Assembly: GCF_017948595.1 (NCBI RefSeq)
Contig: NZ_JAGFBV010000021.1
Coordinates: 1 to 64,000, forward strand
DNA length: 64,000 bases
Direction: 5' to 3'
DNA from: Flavobacterium geliluteum
Lineage (GTDB): Bacteria; Bacteroidota; Bacteroidia; Flavobacteriales; Flavobacteriaceae
Position numbers and translations under genes: made by a program. Shown here piece by piece: positions 1 through 7,769 of this stretch. The stretch's first letter is position 1; each line of letters opens with the position of its first letter. Below the pieces are notes generated by a model, which saw only the letters and a program-made list of their open reading frames with translations, had not been told where the DNA came from and searched no databases.

Positions 1-285
1 ATTAAACAAAAAATTGAGATAATTTTGTCTTTGCAAAGCATCGGTTTTGTTTTTTAGTCGGCAAAACAAATTTACTTAACCTTTGCTTTGTATTTTTAAT
101 ACTCAAACTAGCAACTTGAATTAATTAATATTTTAAAAAATAATGTTACAATAAGACAAAATTTTATAGCACAAAATCCAAACTTTTATAATCTCACTGT
201 AGAGAAGCGAACAGAATTATTAAATGCTTCTTTAGATTTAGCTGAAATTAATTATTTCTTTCCAATACCTTTACCTTCTTCAGGA

Positions 286-612
286 TTGCAAGCGGGACCA
301 GATTGTGTCAATGGTTTTAAAAAGGCTAGAAAGAGATGTCAACGAGATTTTGGTACATGTACGCTTGGAGCTTTAGTTTCAGCTTCTGCTCCTCCTTTTT
401 GGCAGGGATTAGTAGTGGAAGCACTATGTGTTGTTGCAAAATTAAATTGTGATGACGATGCCGAAGAAGATTATAATGATTGTGTTCTAGAAGAATTTAT
501 TCCTGGACAATTACCCCCTGCAACAGGAGAGCTAACAATACATTGTGATAAATTTGCAGATACTTGTTGGACAACAGACTCAAATGGTAAATATGTTAAA
601 ACATTAAAATAA
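286..612 (+). CDS. Cysteine-rich hypothetical protein, start uncertain
   Basis: I do not recognise this protein. The only usable start codon in frame is the TTG at 286, giving 108 residues with about nine cysteines, several spaced as C-x(6)-C or similar (CQRDFGTC, HCDKFADTC), and a very acidic stretch CDDDAEEDYNDC near residue 55. The frame is open much further upstream, back to a TAG at 109-111, and the upstream codons read like real protein (for example NFYNLTVEKRTELLNASLDLAEINYFF), but no ATG, GTG or TTG occurs there. The visible gene may therefore be the 3' part of a longer gene that lost its start, or it may start at an unusual codon. The next gene follows after 11 bases. Existence as a translated gene is moderately likely; function is unknown. 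Confidence 0.45.
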   Translation: MQAGPDCVNGFKKARKRCQRDFGTCTLGALVSASAPPFWQGLVVEALCVVAKLNCDDDAEEDYNDCVLEEFIPGQLPPATGELTIHCDKFADTCWTTDSNGKYVKTLK

Positions 613-623
613 TTCTAAATTTA

Positions 624-899
624 ATGAGTATAATGAAAAAATATATAGAGGCAATTATTATTACGTCCATTTGGGCTTTATCTCAAATTATGGATTATAT
701 ATACGAAAGAAAATATACTTTATATTTTTTCTTTGCTTTTTTGATTTTGGTAACTCCGGTAATAATTTTTAGCATGATAAAACGAAGAAGAGAAGATAAA
801 CTTAATGGAACAAAAGAGTTTCAATCGTCCCTTTATAGATTACTATTTATTGGAGTCGCAATGCTAGTTATTTATTTTGTAACGATACAGTATATGTAA
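624..899 (+). CDS. Small membrane protein of unknown function
   Basis: This 91-residue protein has three hydrophobic segments, roughly residues 6-24, 30-50 and 70-90, separated by a short basic loop (KRRRED near residue 53), so it should sit in the inner membrane. An alternative start is the ATG at 633, which would remove three residues (MSI). It begins 11 bases after the preceding cysteine-rich gene, so the two may be co-transcribed, and a strong terminator hairpin follows. I recognise no family. Confidence 0.6.
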   Translation: MSIMKKYIEAIIITSIWALSQIMDYIYERKYTLYFFFAFLILVTPVIIFSMIKRRREDKLNGTKEFQSSLYRLLFIGVAMLVIYFVTIQYM

Positions 900-930
900 A
901 ACTTTTTTAGAATATGTTTTTGGAAAGAAA

Positions 931-956
931 AGGCAGCTCACATGAGCTGCCTTTTT
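931..956 (+). terminator. Rho-independent terminator
   Basis: The 10-bp perfect stem AGGCAGCTCA/TGAGCTGCCT is followed by a T run, and it closes the transcription unit of the two small genes at 286-899. Confidence 0.85.
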
Positions 957-1030
957 GATTTATAAAATGTTAATTTTGAATAAATTCTATAGAAATGGTA
1001 TAATTATGTTTTATATGATAAAATAATTAC

Positions 1031-1038
1031 TATTTTTG
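1031..1038 (+). promoter_or_regulatory. Flavobacterial -7 promoter element
   Basis: TATTTTTG fits the TAnnTTTG consensus. It ends a few bases before the folded leader that begins near 1043, which is where transcription would start. No good -33 TTG is visible at 17-19 bases upstream, so this rests on the -7 match and position. Confidence 0.55.
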
Positions 1039-1040
1039 CA

Positions 1041-1119
1041 CCCGTTATCACGAATCTCGTAAAGAGATAGCAACCTGCAACAACGAGCAAGGTGCTAAAA
1101 CGATAAGCCAAATCCTTTG
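1041..1119 (+). promoter_or_regulatory. Compact S-box-like (SAM riboswitch-like) leader
   Basis: The leader has three features of the SAM-I (S-box) aptamer in the right order. TTATC at 1045-1049 can pair with GATAA at 1102-1106 as helix P1. AGCAACC at 1069-1075 and AAGGTGCTAAA at 1089-1099 match the S-box signatures that flank P3. Between P1 and AGCAACC there is a small hairpin, ATCTC/GAGAT (1054-1068), in place of the usual P2 with its GAGGGA kink-turn motif. P4 is also missing. A further hairpin CCAAA/TTTGG lies at 1108-1120. The element precedes a NhaC-family gene, and the NhaC-type transporter MetT is a known S-box target in other phyla. The reduced architecture makes SAM binding uncertain; it may be a variant class or a decayed riboswitch. 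Confidence 0.5.
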
Positions 1120-1194
1120 GAAAAAATGTTGTCATTCGCATTGCCATTTCAGATTTGCTTGTCGTTGTAAATGTTTCATTTTATAATTTACTTT

Positions 1195-2517
1195 ATGACA
1201 AAACTCAGTAAGAAAAAAGGAAATGCAGTAGCTTTAATTCCTTTATTTGTTTTTATTTTTACCTTTTTAGGAGTCGGAATTGCCCTCAATGACTTTTATG
1301 CATTTCCATCCCCAGTTGCCGTTCTGATTGGGATTGTTGTTGCTTTTGTACTTTTTAAATCTTCTACAGACGAAAAAGTAGATACCTTGATTGCAGGTTG
1401 TGGCGAAAGCAAAATCATGACTATGTGTATTATTTACTTGCTTGCAGGAGCTTTTGCAGTGGTAAGCAAAGCTATGGGAGGAGTAGATGCGGTCGTGAAT
1501 CTCGGAATTAATACCATTGATGCGGCTTATTTTCCTTTAGGAATTTTTTTGATCTCAGCTTTTTTATCCACTGCGACAGGGACTTCGGTGGGAGCAATTG
1601 TGGCTTTGGGGCCAATTGCCGTGAGCTTGGCAAATGCCAGTGGTAGTTCACTGCCACTTATTTGTGGTTCTTTGTTAGGCGGTGCTATGTTGGGCGACAA
1701 TCTCTCGATGATTTCGGATACTACGATTGCAGCAACGCAATCTTTGGGTTGTGAACTCAAAGATAAATTCAAAATTAATTTATTTATTGCTTTGCCAGCT
1801 TCGATAATTACGATTGCAGTTTTGTTTTATTTAGGTTTTAATTCTGAAATTCAAGCAGTTGAAATTCCGAAAAATGCTTTTAACTGGATTACCATTGTAC
1901 CTTATGTTTTAGTAATTGTTTTGGCTTTATTTGGCGTGAATGTATTTTCAACCTTGATTATCGGGACTTTGTTGGCGGGAATAATTGGCTTTTTTAATCA
2001 TCAGTTTACACTTTTAGTTTTTGCACAAAAAGTATATGAAGGTTTTACCAGTATGACAGATATTTTTATTCTGTCGATGCTTTCTGGCGGATTGGCGGCT
2101 ATGGTGGATAAAGCGGGCGGAATTGATTTTATCTTGCACCAGATAAAAAGACGGATCAAAAACAAAAGAAGCGCTCAGGTTGGAATAGGAACTTTGGTAG
2201 GTTTGACCAATTTGGCGATCGCTAATAATACAGTTTCGATCGTGATTACAGGCGGAATTGCCAAAGAAATTAATGATGAATATGAATTAAACCCAAAAAA
2301 AACAGCCACTATTATGGATATTTTTTCGTGTCTGGTACAAGGAATTTTGCCTTATGGAGCACAAGTTTTATTGTTGCTCAATTTTGCTGGTGGAAAATTA
2401 GGTTTTATTGATTTGGTGGGCAATGCGTGGTATATTTTATTTTTGTTTATATTTACTATGATTGCCATTTATAGTACCTTTTGGGATAAATGGGTAGAGA
2501 AAATCTTTAAGGTTTAA
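1195..2517 (+). CDS. nhaC: NhaC-family Na+/H+ antiporter-type transporter (possible MetT)
   Basis: This is a polytopic inner-membrane transporter of about 440 residues with ten or more hydrophobic segments and the NhaC-type core, including the glycine-rich STATGTSVGAIVALGPIA region and GGAMLGDNLSMISDTTIAAT. I placed the start at the ATG at 1195 (MTKLSKKKGNA), because homologues begin with a short basic stretch; the in-frame ATG at 1171 would add eight residues. Family members exchange sodium for protons, but one branch (MetT) is predicted to carry methionine. The S-box-like leader just upstream suggests that methionine or a related sulfur compound is the real substrate. The gene stands alone. 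Family call is firm; substrate is inferred. Confidence 0.88.
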   Translation: MTKLSKKKGNAVALIPLFVFIFTFLGVGIALNDFYAFPSPVAVLIGIVVAFVLFKSSTDEKVDTLIAGCGESKIMTMCIIYLLAGAFAVVSKAMGGVDAVVNLGINTIDAAYFPLGIFLISAFLSTATGTSVGAIVALGPIAVSLANASGSSLPLICGSLLGGAMLGDNLSMISDTTIAATQSLGCELKDKFKINLFIALPASIITIAVLFYLGFNSEIQAVEIPKNAFNWITIVPYVLVIVLALFGVNVFSTLIIGTLLAGIIGFFNHQFTLLVFAQKVYEGFTSMTDIFILSMLSGGLAAMVDKAGGIDFILHQIKRRIKNKRSAQVGIGTLVGLTNLAIANNTVSIVITGGIAKEINDEYELNPKKTATIMDIFSCLVQGILPYGAQVLLLLNFAGGKLGFIDLVGNAWYILFLFIFTMIAIYSTFWDKWVEKIFKV

Positions 2518-2572
2518 AAAGTATTGTTTAAAGGTTATTGTAATTGCTGTTTTTTTAAAAAGGGAATTGTTC

Positions 2573-2580
2573 TATATTTG
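2573..2580 (+). promoter_or_regulatory. Flavobacterial -7 promoter element of fabG
   Basis: TATATTTG matches TAnnTTTG and lies about 120 bases before the fabG ATG, giving a leader of about 115 nt. A well-spaced -33 TTG was not seen. Confidence 0.5.
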
Positions 2581-2701
2581 ACAAGTCGTTCATAGCCCTG
2601 ATAGAAGTGGAAATCCTTTTGTGTTTTTTCTTTAAAAACATAAAAGATTGAAGCGGATAGCAGGAATAGCTACTAAATAAAAATAAAAATTAATTTTGAA
2701 T

Positions 2702-3448
2702 ATGAAATTACTAGAAGGAAAAGTTGCCATTATTACAGGAGCTAGTCGTGGAATTGGGAAAGGAATTGCTGAAGTTTTTGCTAAACACGGCGCAAATGTG
2801 GCATTTACATACAGCTCATCTGTAGAATCTGCGCAGGCTCTAGAAGCAGAATTGAATGGTTTGGGAGTTAAAGCAAAAGGATACCAGTCGAATGCTGCCG
2901 ATTTTAACGAAGCGCAGACTTTTGTTGAAGCTGTTTTGGCTGATTTTGGTACTGTAGATATCTTAATAAATAATGCCGGAATTACAAAAGATAATTTGTT
3001 GATGCGCATGTCTGAAGCAGATTTTGATCAGGTTATTGATGTGAATTTAAAATCGGTTTTTAATATGACAAAAGCGATTCAGAAGACTTTTTTAAAGCAA
3101 CGTTCGGGTTCTATCATTAATATTAGTTCTGTTGTGGGAGTATCTGGAAATGCGGGTCAGACGAACTACGCAGCTTCAAAAGCGGGAGCTATTGGTTTTA
3201 CCAAATCGGTAGCTTTAGAATTGGGTTCGCGTAACATTCGCTGCAACGCGATCGCACCAGGTTTTATCGAAACAGAAATGACGGCTAAACTAGGAGAAGA
3301 TGTAGTAAAAGGCTGGAGAGAAGGAATTCCTTTGAAACGTGGCGGAACTACTGAAGATGTAGCAAATGCATGTTTATTCTTAGCCTCAGATATGAGTGCT
3401 TACATTACAGGACAGGTTCTAAATGTTTGCGGAGGAATGCTTACCTAA
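2702..3448 (+). CDS. fabG: 3-oxoacyl-[acyl-carrier-protein] reductase FabG
   Basis: FabG reduces 3-oxoacyl-ACP to 3-hydroxyacyl-ACP with NADPH in the elongation cycle of type II fatty-acid synthesis in the cytoplasm. The protein is 248 residues, the usual length. The Rossmann motif TGASRGIG is at 12-19, NNAG at 90-93, the active-site Asn at 115, Ser at 142-143, and YxxxK as Tyr156/Lys160. The C-terminal GGMLT end is typical. I use the ATG at 2702; an in-frame TTG six bases earlier is not needed. No other fatty-acid genes are adjacent. The next gene, a vWA membrane protein, follows after an inverted repeat. Other SDR enzymes are possible, but the match to FabG is close. Confidence 0.93.
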   Translation: MKLLEGKVAIITGASRGIGKGIAEVFAKHGANVAFTYSSSVESAQALEAELNGLGVKAKGYQSNAADFNEAQTFVEAVLADFGTVDILINNAGITKDNLLMRMSEADFDQVIDVNLKSVFNMTKAIQKTFLKQRSGSIINISSVVGVSGNAGQTNYAASKAGAIGFTKSVALELGSRNIRCNAIAPGFIETEMTAKLGEDVVKGWREGIPLKRGGTTEDVANACLFLASDMSAYITGQVLNVCGGMLT

Positions 3449-3456
3449 TAGTTTAC

Positions 3457-3569
3457 AGTGTTCAATTTTTGAGTATTCAGTAAATTCAATCTGAAAAAGA
3501 ATAAAGAGAACACGTTTGTTATAATTCAATTTTTAAATTCTGATCACTAAAAACTGATTACTGAACACT
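3457..3569. repeat. Intergenic inverted repeat
   Basis: The gap between fabG and the vWA gene is bounded by AGTGTTCA (3457-3464) and TGAACACT (3562-3569), with further partial complementarity inside (TATTCAGTAA against TTACTGA). Its style, built from CAGT/TTCA words, resembles dispersed palindromic repeats common between flavobacterial genes. In RNA it would form a long imperfect hairpin. Confidence 0.55.
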
Positions 3570-3577
3570 AAATATAT

Positions 3578-5605
3578 ATGACTACAAACACGATTTTATT
3601 ATTATTACTTTCTATAGTAATAGCGGGTGGTTTGTCGTATTCTCAATATTTTTTTAAAGTCAAAAACCATTCAAAAGTGAATGTGTTTTTGGCTTTTTTA
3701 CGTTTTTTAGTCATTTTTGCCTTGTTGGTTTTGCTCATAAACCCCATAATGACCAAAAATAAGCTGGAGATTACCAAAACACCTCTGGCAATTGCAGTCG
3801 ATAACTCGAGTTCGATTGTAGCTTTACAATCGGATAAAAAAGTTAATGAATTGTACCAAAAACTGATATCGAATTCTGCTCTTCAGGAAAAATTCGAAAT
3901 TCAGTCCTATCAGTTTGATGCCGATCTGAAACCTTCTGATCAATTTGATTTTAAAGGAAAGCAAACTAATCTGGATGCAGTGGCAAAAAACTTAAAAAGT
4001 ATCAATAAAAACCTGATTTTCCCAACGGTAATTATTACCGACGGAAATCAAACGACGGGTAACGATTATGTTTATCGTTTTGACCCTCAAAATAAAATTT
4101 ATCCTCTGGTTGTGGGAGATACAACCACTTTTTTTGACCTGAAAATTAATCAGCTTAACGTAAATAAATACGCTTTTCATAAAAATAAATTTCCAGTTGA
4201 AGTTTTTCTGCAATATTCGGGTGATAAAAACACAAATGCTGATTTTGCTATTATGCAAGGAAATACGGTAGTTGTGAGAGAGAAAGTCAATTTTTCGAAT
4301 ACTAAAAAAACGGCGACATTGAATGTGCTTTTGCCGGCTGATAAAGTAGGTTTGCAAATTTTTAAGGCTACCATTTCTTCCAATGTAAAAGAGAAAAATA
4401 GTTACAATAACAGTAAAAATTTTGCTGTCGAAGTGATCGATCAAAAGTCTACTATTGCCATTGTATCTTCGATCAATCACCCCGATATTGGAGCTTTGAA
4501 ACGTTCGATCGAAACAAATGCGCAACGCAAAGTAATATTGGTTAAACCCAATGAAATAAGTAAATTGGATGATGTTGCTATTTTGGTTTTGTACCAACCT
4601 AATACTGCTTTTAAAGGTATTTTTGATAATGCAAAATTGGCCAGTACCAATACTTTTATCATTACGGGAACTGGTACCGATTTTAATTTTTTAAATCAGC
4701 AGCAAAATAGTCTAGTTTTTAGAATGAGCGGTCAAAAAGAAGATTATTTGGCCGAGTTTCAGTCGCAGTTTAATTTGTTTGCGATTGATAATATAGGTTT
4801 TGAAAATTTTCCGCCGTTGCAAAATTTATTTGGCACAATTACGACCAATACAAGCGTTTCGGTTTTGCTTTCTTCAAAAATTAGAAATGTAGCTACCAAT
4901 TCACCTTTGTTGGCTTTCGCCGAAAATCAAGGCAAACGAACGGCTTTTTTATTGGGCGAAAACAGCTGGAAATGGCGTTTGCAGAGTCATATTGACAATC
5001 AATCATTTGAAAAATACGATGTTTTTGTAGATAAAATAATTCAGTATTTGGCTTCGACAACCTCTAAGAAATCTTTGGTGGTAACGCATGAAAATTTTTA
5101 TAATTCGGGAGAAGCAATTGTGATCAACGCACAATATTTCAACAAAAATTATGAGTTTGATGACAAAGCCAGGCTTACAATAAAAGTCACTAATACCGAA
5201 ACGAAGCAAGTCAAAAACTACGATTTATTAAAAGGAAATAATTCTTTTTCAGTAAATTTGGATGGTTTAACGGCAGGAAAATATAATTTTTCGGTAAAAG
5301 AATTGAACACCAATACAGTTTATTCGAGTCATTTTGAGATTTTAGATTTTGATATCGAAAAGCAATTTGTAAATCCGGATGTAAAAAAGCTCCAGCAACT
5401 GGCATTGCAAACCAACGGAAACACCTTTTTTGAAAATCAGGTTGATAATTTGGTTCAGACGCTTTTAGAAAATAAGGAATACAAATCGATAGAGAAGAAC
5501 ATCTCAACCAAAACGCCTTTGATTGATTGGATTTGGTTATTGATTTTAATTGCTGCTTTATTGACGACCGAATGGTTTGTTAGGAAATACAATGGGTTAC
5601 TGTAA
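3578..5605 (+). CDS. vWA-domain membrane protein
   Basis: This 675-residue protein has two N-terminal membrane segments (about 5-22 and 36-55), then a von Willebrand factor A-like region starting near residue 68. Its MIDAS motif DNSSS (Asp75, Ser77, Ser79) and a later TDG near residue 154 are seen. A long extracytoplasmic stretch follows, and a final membrane segment lies near 648-668 before a basic tail. The layout (TM-TM-vWA-large domain-TM) is that of the BatA-like/glutamine amidotransferase-like membrane proteins conserved in Flavobacteriaceae, whose function is not established. It stands downstream of fabG in the same direction, separated by a palindromic repeat. It may scaffold or sense cell-envelope proteins, but this is inference. 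Confidence 0.75.
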   Translation: MTTNTILLLLLSIVIAGGLSYSQYFFKVKNHSKVNVFLAFLRFLVIFALLVLLINPIMTKNKLEITKTPLAIAVDNSSSIVALQSDKKVNELYQKLISNSALQEKFEIQSYQFDADLKPSDQFDFKGKQTNLDAVAKNLKSINKNLIFPTVIITDGNQTTGNDYVYRFDPQNKIYPLVVGDTTTFFDLKINQLNVNKYAFHKNKFPVEVFLQYSGDKNTNADFAIMQGNTVVVREKVNFSNTKKTATLNVLLPADKVGLQIFKATISSNVKEKNSYNNSKNFAVEVIDQKSTIAIVSSINHPDIGALKRSIETNAQRKVILVKPNEISKLDDVAILVLYQPNTAFKGIFDNAKLASTNTFIITGTGTDFNFLNQQQNSLVFRMSGQKEDYLAEFQSQFNLFAIDNIGFENFPPLQNLFGTITTNTSVSVLLSSKIRNVATNSPLLAFAENQGKRTAFLLGENSWKWRLQSHIDNQSFEKYDVFVDKIIQYLASTTSKKSLVVTHENFYNSGEAIVINAQYFNKNYEFDDKARLTIKVTNTETKQVKNYDLLKGNNSFSVNLDGLTAGKYNFSVKELNTNTVYSSHFEILDFDIEKQFVNPDVKKLQQLALQTNGNTFFENQVDNLVQTLLENKEYKSIEKNISTKTPLIDWIWLLILIAALLTTEWFVRKYNGLL

Positions 5606-5669
5606 CTAGTTACAAAGGTTCAAAGTTTTTTACTGAACTTGAAATAAAAAGCAAACAAACAAAGAACAA

Positions 5670-6566
5670 ATGGATTTCCGCCTAAAAGTATTCTACACGG
5701 TTGCGCTCCGCCTTAATTTTACCAAAGCGGCAACCGAATTGTATATCTCGCAGCCAGCGGTTTCCAAACACATTCAGGAACTCGAAGAAACCTATAAAAC
5801 AAAACTTTTTGAGCGAAATGGTTCTAAAATCGCCTTGACTCCCGCAGGAGAAATTCTTCTAAAACACACCAAAAACATTTTTGAAATTTACAGAGAAATC
5901 GATTTTGATATGAGTTTCTTTAGCAAAGAACGTCAGGGTTTGTTGCGTTTGGGGGCAAGTACAACAATTTCGCAGTATGTTATTTCGCCGGTTTTGGCGG
6001 GCTTTCATCAAAAGCAACAAAATATAAAGGTCAATTTGCTCAACGGCAATACCGAGCAAATTGAAAACGCTTTGATCAATAAAGAAATCGAAATCGGAAT
6101 TGTAGAAGGACAATCTAAAAATCAATCGATAAAATACATTCCGTTCTTAAAAGACGAATTGGTTTTGGTTTGCAACAGCAAAAATCCGTTGGTACAGCAA
6201 AGCAAAATTTCGCTTGACGATTTAAAAGCAATGAAATATGTTACGCGAGAACGTGGTTCAGGAACACTTGAAGTTATAGAATTTGCTTTAAAACAAGTTG
6301 GTTTAAAAATTGCAGATTTACAAATCGAAATGCAATTGGGAAGTACAGAAAGCATAAAATCATATTTATTAAATTCGGATTGTTTGGCCTTTATGTCAAT
6401 ACATGCAGTATCTAAAGAGCTTACAAATAATGAGTTGATGGTTCTGGATGTCGAGAATTTAGAAATAGAAAGATATTTTTACATTATCACTTTATTAGGA
6501 AAATCAGATGCTTTGTCTGAACTTTTTATTCAAAATATAGGGAATCACTATAATTTAAAGTTATAG
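5670..6566 (+). CDS. LysR-family transcriptional regulator
   Basis: This is a 298-residue LysR regulator. The N-terminal winged helix-turn-helix covers about residues 1-60 (LNFTKAATELYISQPAVSKH) and a substrate-binding-like effector domain runs from about 88 to the end. It lies 74 bases upstream of a YeiH-type exporter in the same direction. In enterobacteria the LysR regulator YeiE sits beside yeiH and responds to sulfite, so the pair here may sense and expel a sulfur oxyanion; the neighbourhood supports this but the ligand cannot be read from sequence. CysB/CbbR-like regulators are close alternatives. Confidence 0.9.
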   Translation: MDFRLKVFYTVALRLNFTKAATELYISQPAVSKHIQELEETYKTKLFERNGSKIALTPAGEILLKHTKNIFEIYREIDFDMSFFSKERQGLLRLGASTTISQYVISPVLAGFHQKQQNIKVNLLNGNTEQIENALINKEIEIGIVEGQSKNQSIKYIPFLKDELVLVCNSKNPLVQQSKISLDDLKAMKYVTRERGSGTLEVIEFALKQVGLKIADLQIEMQLGSTESIKSYLLNSDCLAFMSIHAVSKELTNNELMVLDVENLEIERYFYIITLLGKSDALSELFIQNIGNHYNLKL

Positions 6567-6640
6567 TCAATTGTTTTTTAAGATTGGTAAATAACAAGTA
6601 AACGACTGATCTTTGTAATAAAATATAAAAGTATCTTATT

Positions 6641-7609
6641 TTGAAAACAAAGCCACAGCATACTGCAAAACATTTATTTGAAATTAACCTTTTGAGTCAA
6701 CAAATTATTTTTGGTTTGGTGATTCTACTGTGTTTATTTTCGCTGATTTCTCCTCCAGTAGCTTTATTATTGGGAGTGTTTTTGGTGAATTTGTTTGGAA
6801 ATCCATTTGTAGCATTCAATCATCGTGCGATTACTTTTTTATTGCAATTTTCGGTTGTGGGTTTAGGTTTTGGAATGAATGCCGTTGAAGCTGTTTCGGC
6901 AGGAAAAGAAGGTTTACTGCTTACCATTTTCTCCATTTTCAGTACTTTGTTTTTCGGAACTCTATTAGGAAAGTGGTTTGGAACCGATAAAAAAACATCT
7001 CATCTCATCTCTTGCGGAACCGCAATTTGCGGAGGAAGTGCGATTGCAGCGATTTCACCTGTTATTAAATCAAACGAAAATCAGACTTCTATAGCTTTGG
7101 GCGTGATTTTTATATTGAATTCGATTGCTTTATTTGTCTTTCCTTTTATCGGTCATCAACTCGATTTGTCGCAAAAAGAGTTTGGTTTATGGTGTGCCAT
7201 TGCCATTCACGATACGAGTTCTGTAGTAGGTGCGGCCAATAAATATGGTGCCGAAGCTTTGCAGATAGCCACAACAGTAAAACTGGCGAGAGCGTTATGG
7301 ATTATTCCGATTTCTGTCGCAACCGCTGTAATTTTCAAAAATAAAAACAGTAAAATAAAAATTCCTTATTTTATCGGTTTGTTTATTTTGGCCATGCTTT
7401 TAAATACCTACGTACCTGAAATCTCGAGTATAGCACCGAAAGTAGTCACTATTGCCAAAATTGGTCTGACGATCACTTTATTCTTAATTGGCGCTACTTT
7501 AAATCTAAATACTTTAAAATCAGTAGGAGTGAAGCCTTTGCTTCAAGGTGTTTTCCTTTGGATATTTATCGCAGTTTTAGGTTTGATTTCAATTATGTAT
7601 ATCGGCTAA
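6641..7609 (+). CDS. YeiH-family putative sulfate/sulfite exporter (UPF0324)
   Basis: A 322-residue inner-membrane protein of about nine to ten helices with the YeiH-family signature CGTAICGGSAIAAISPV near residues 126-142 and IAIHDTSSVVGAA near 187-199. The family is annotated as putative sulfate exporter. The start is a TTG (6641, MKTKPQHTAKHLF); no ATG, and no other convincing start, exists until about residue 79, which is inside the membrane domain, so the TTG is probably real. The LysR gene upstream is its likely regulator. Confidence 0.85.
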   Translation: MKTKPQHTAKHLFEINLLSQQIIFGLVILLCLFSLISPPVALLLGVFLVNLFGNPFVAFNHRAITFLLQFSVVGLGFGMNAVEAVSAGKEGLLLTIFSIFSTLFFGTLLGKWFGTDKKTSHLISCGTAICGGSAIAAISPVIKSNENQTSIALGVIFILNSIALFVFPFIGHQLDLSQKEFGLWCAIAIHDTSSVVGAANKYGAEALQIATTVKLARALWIIPISVATAVIFKNKNSKIKIPYFIGLFILAMLLNTYVPEISSIAPKVVTIAKIGLTITLFLIGATLNLNTLKSVGVKPLLQGVFLWIFIAVLGLISIMYIG

Positions 7610-7769
7610 TTGTAAACTGTAAAAACTTTTTTACACTCAATAATTGATCAATTTTTTTGGCTACAGATTAAGAGATTATCAGAGATTAGTGCGCGAAAAT
7701 GTTTTCAAGCTGTCGCAAATCTTTATCTTTTTGCAATTCGGTTGTTAATACATCTGATTCTTATATGAT

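Noticed and set aside
2696-2701. TTG start for fabG two codons before the ATG
   Set aside because: The ATG at 2702 gives the normal 248-residue length and conserved start.
7650-7685. ACAGATTAAGAGATTATCAGAGATTA as another copy of the CACAGATT repeat
   Set aside because: The match to the 15405 repeat is short and no complementary arm is present.
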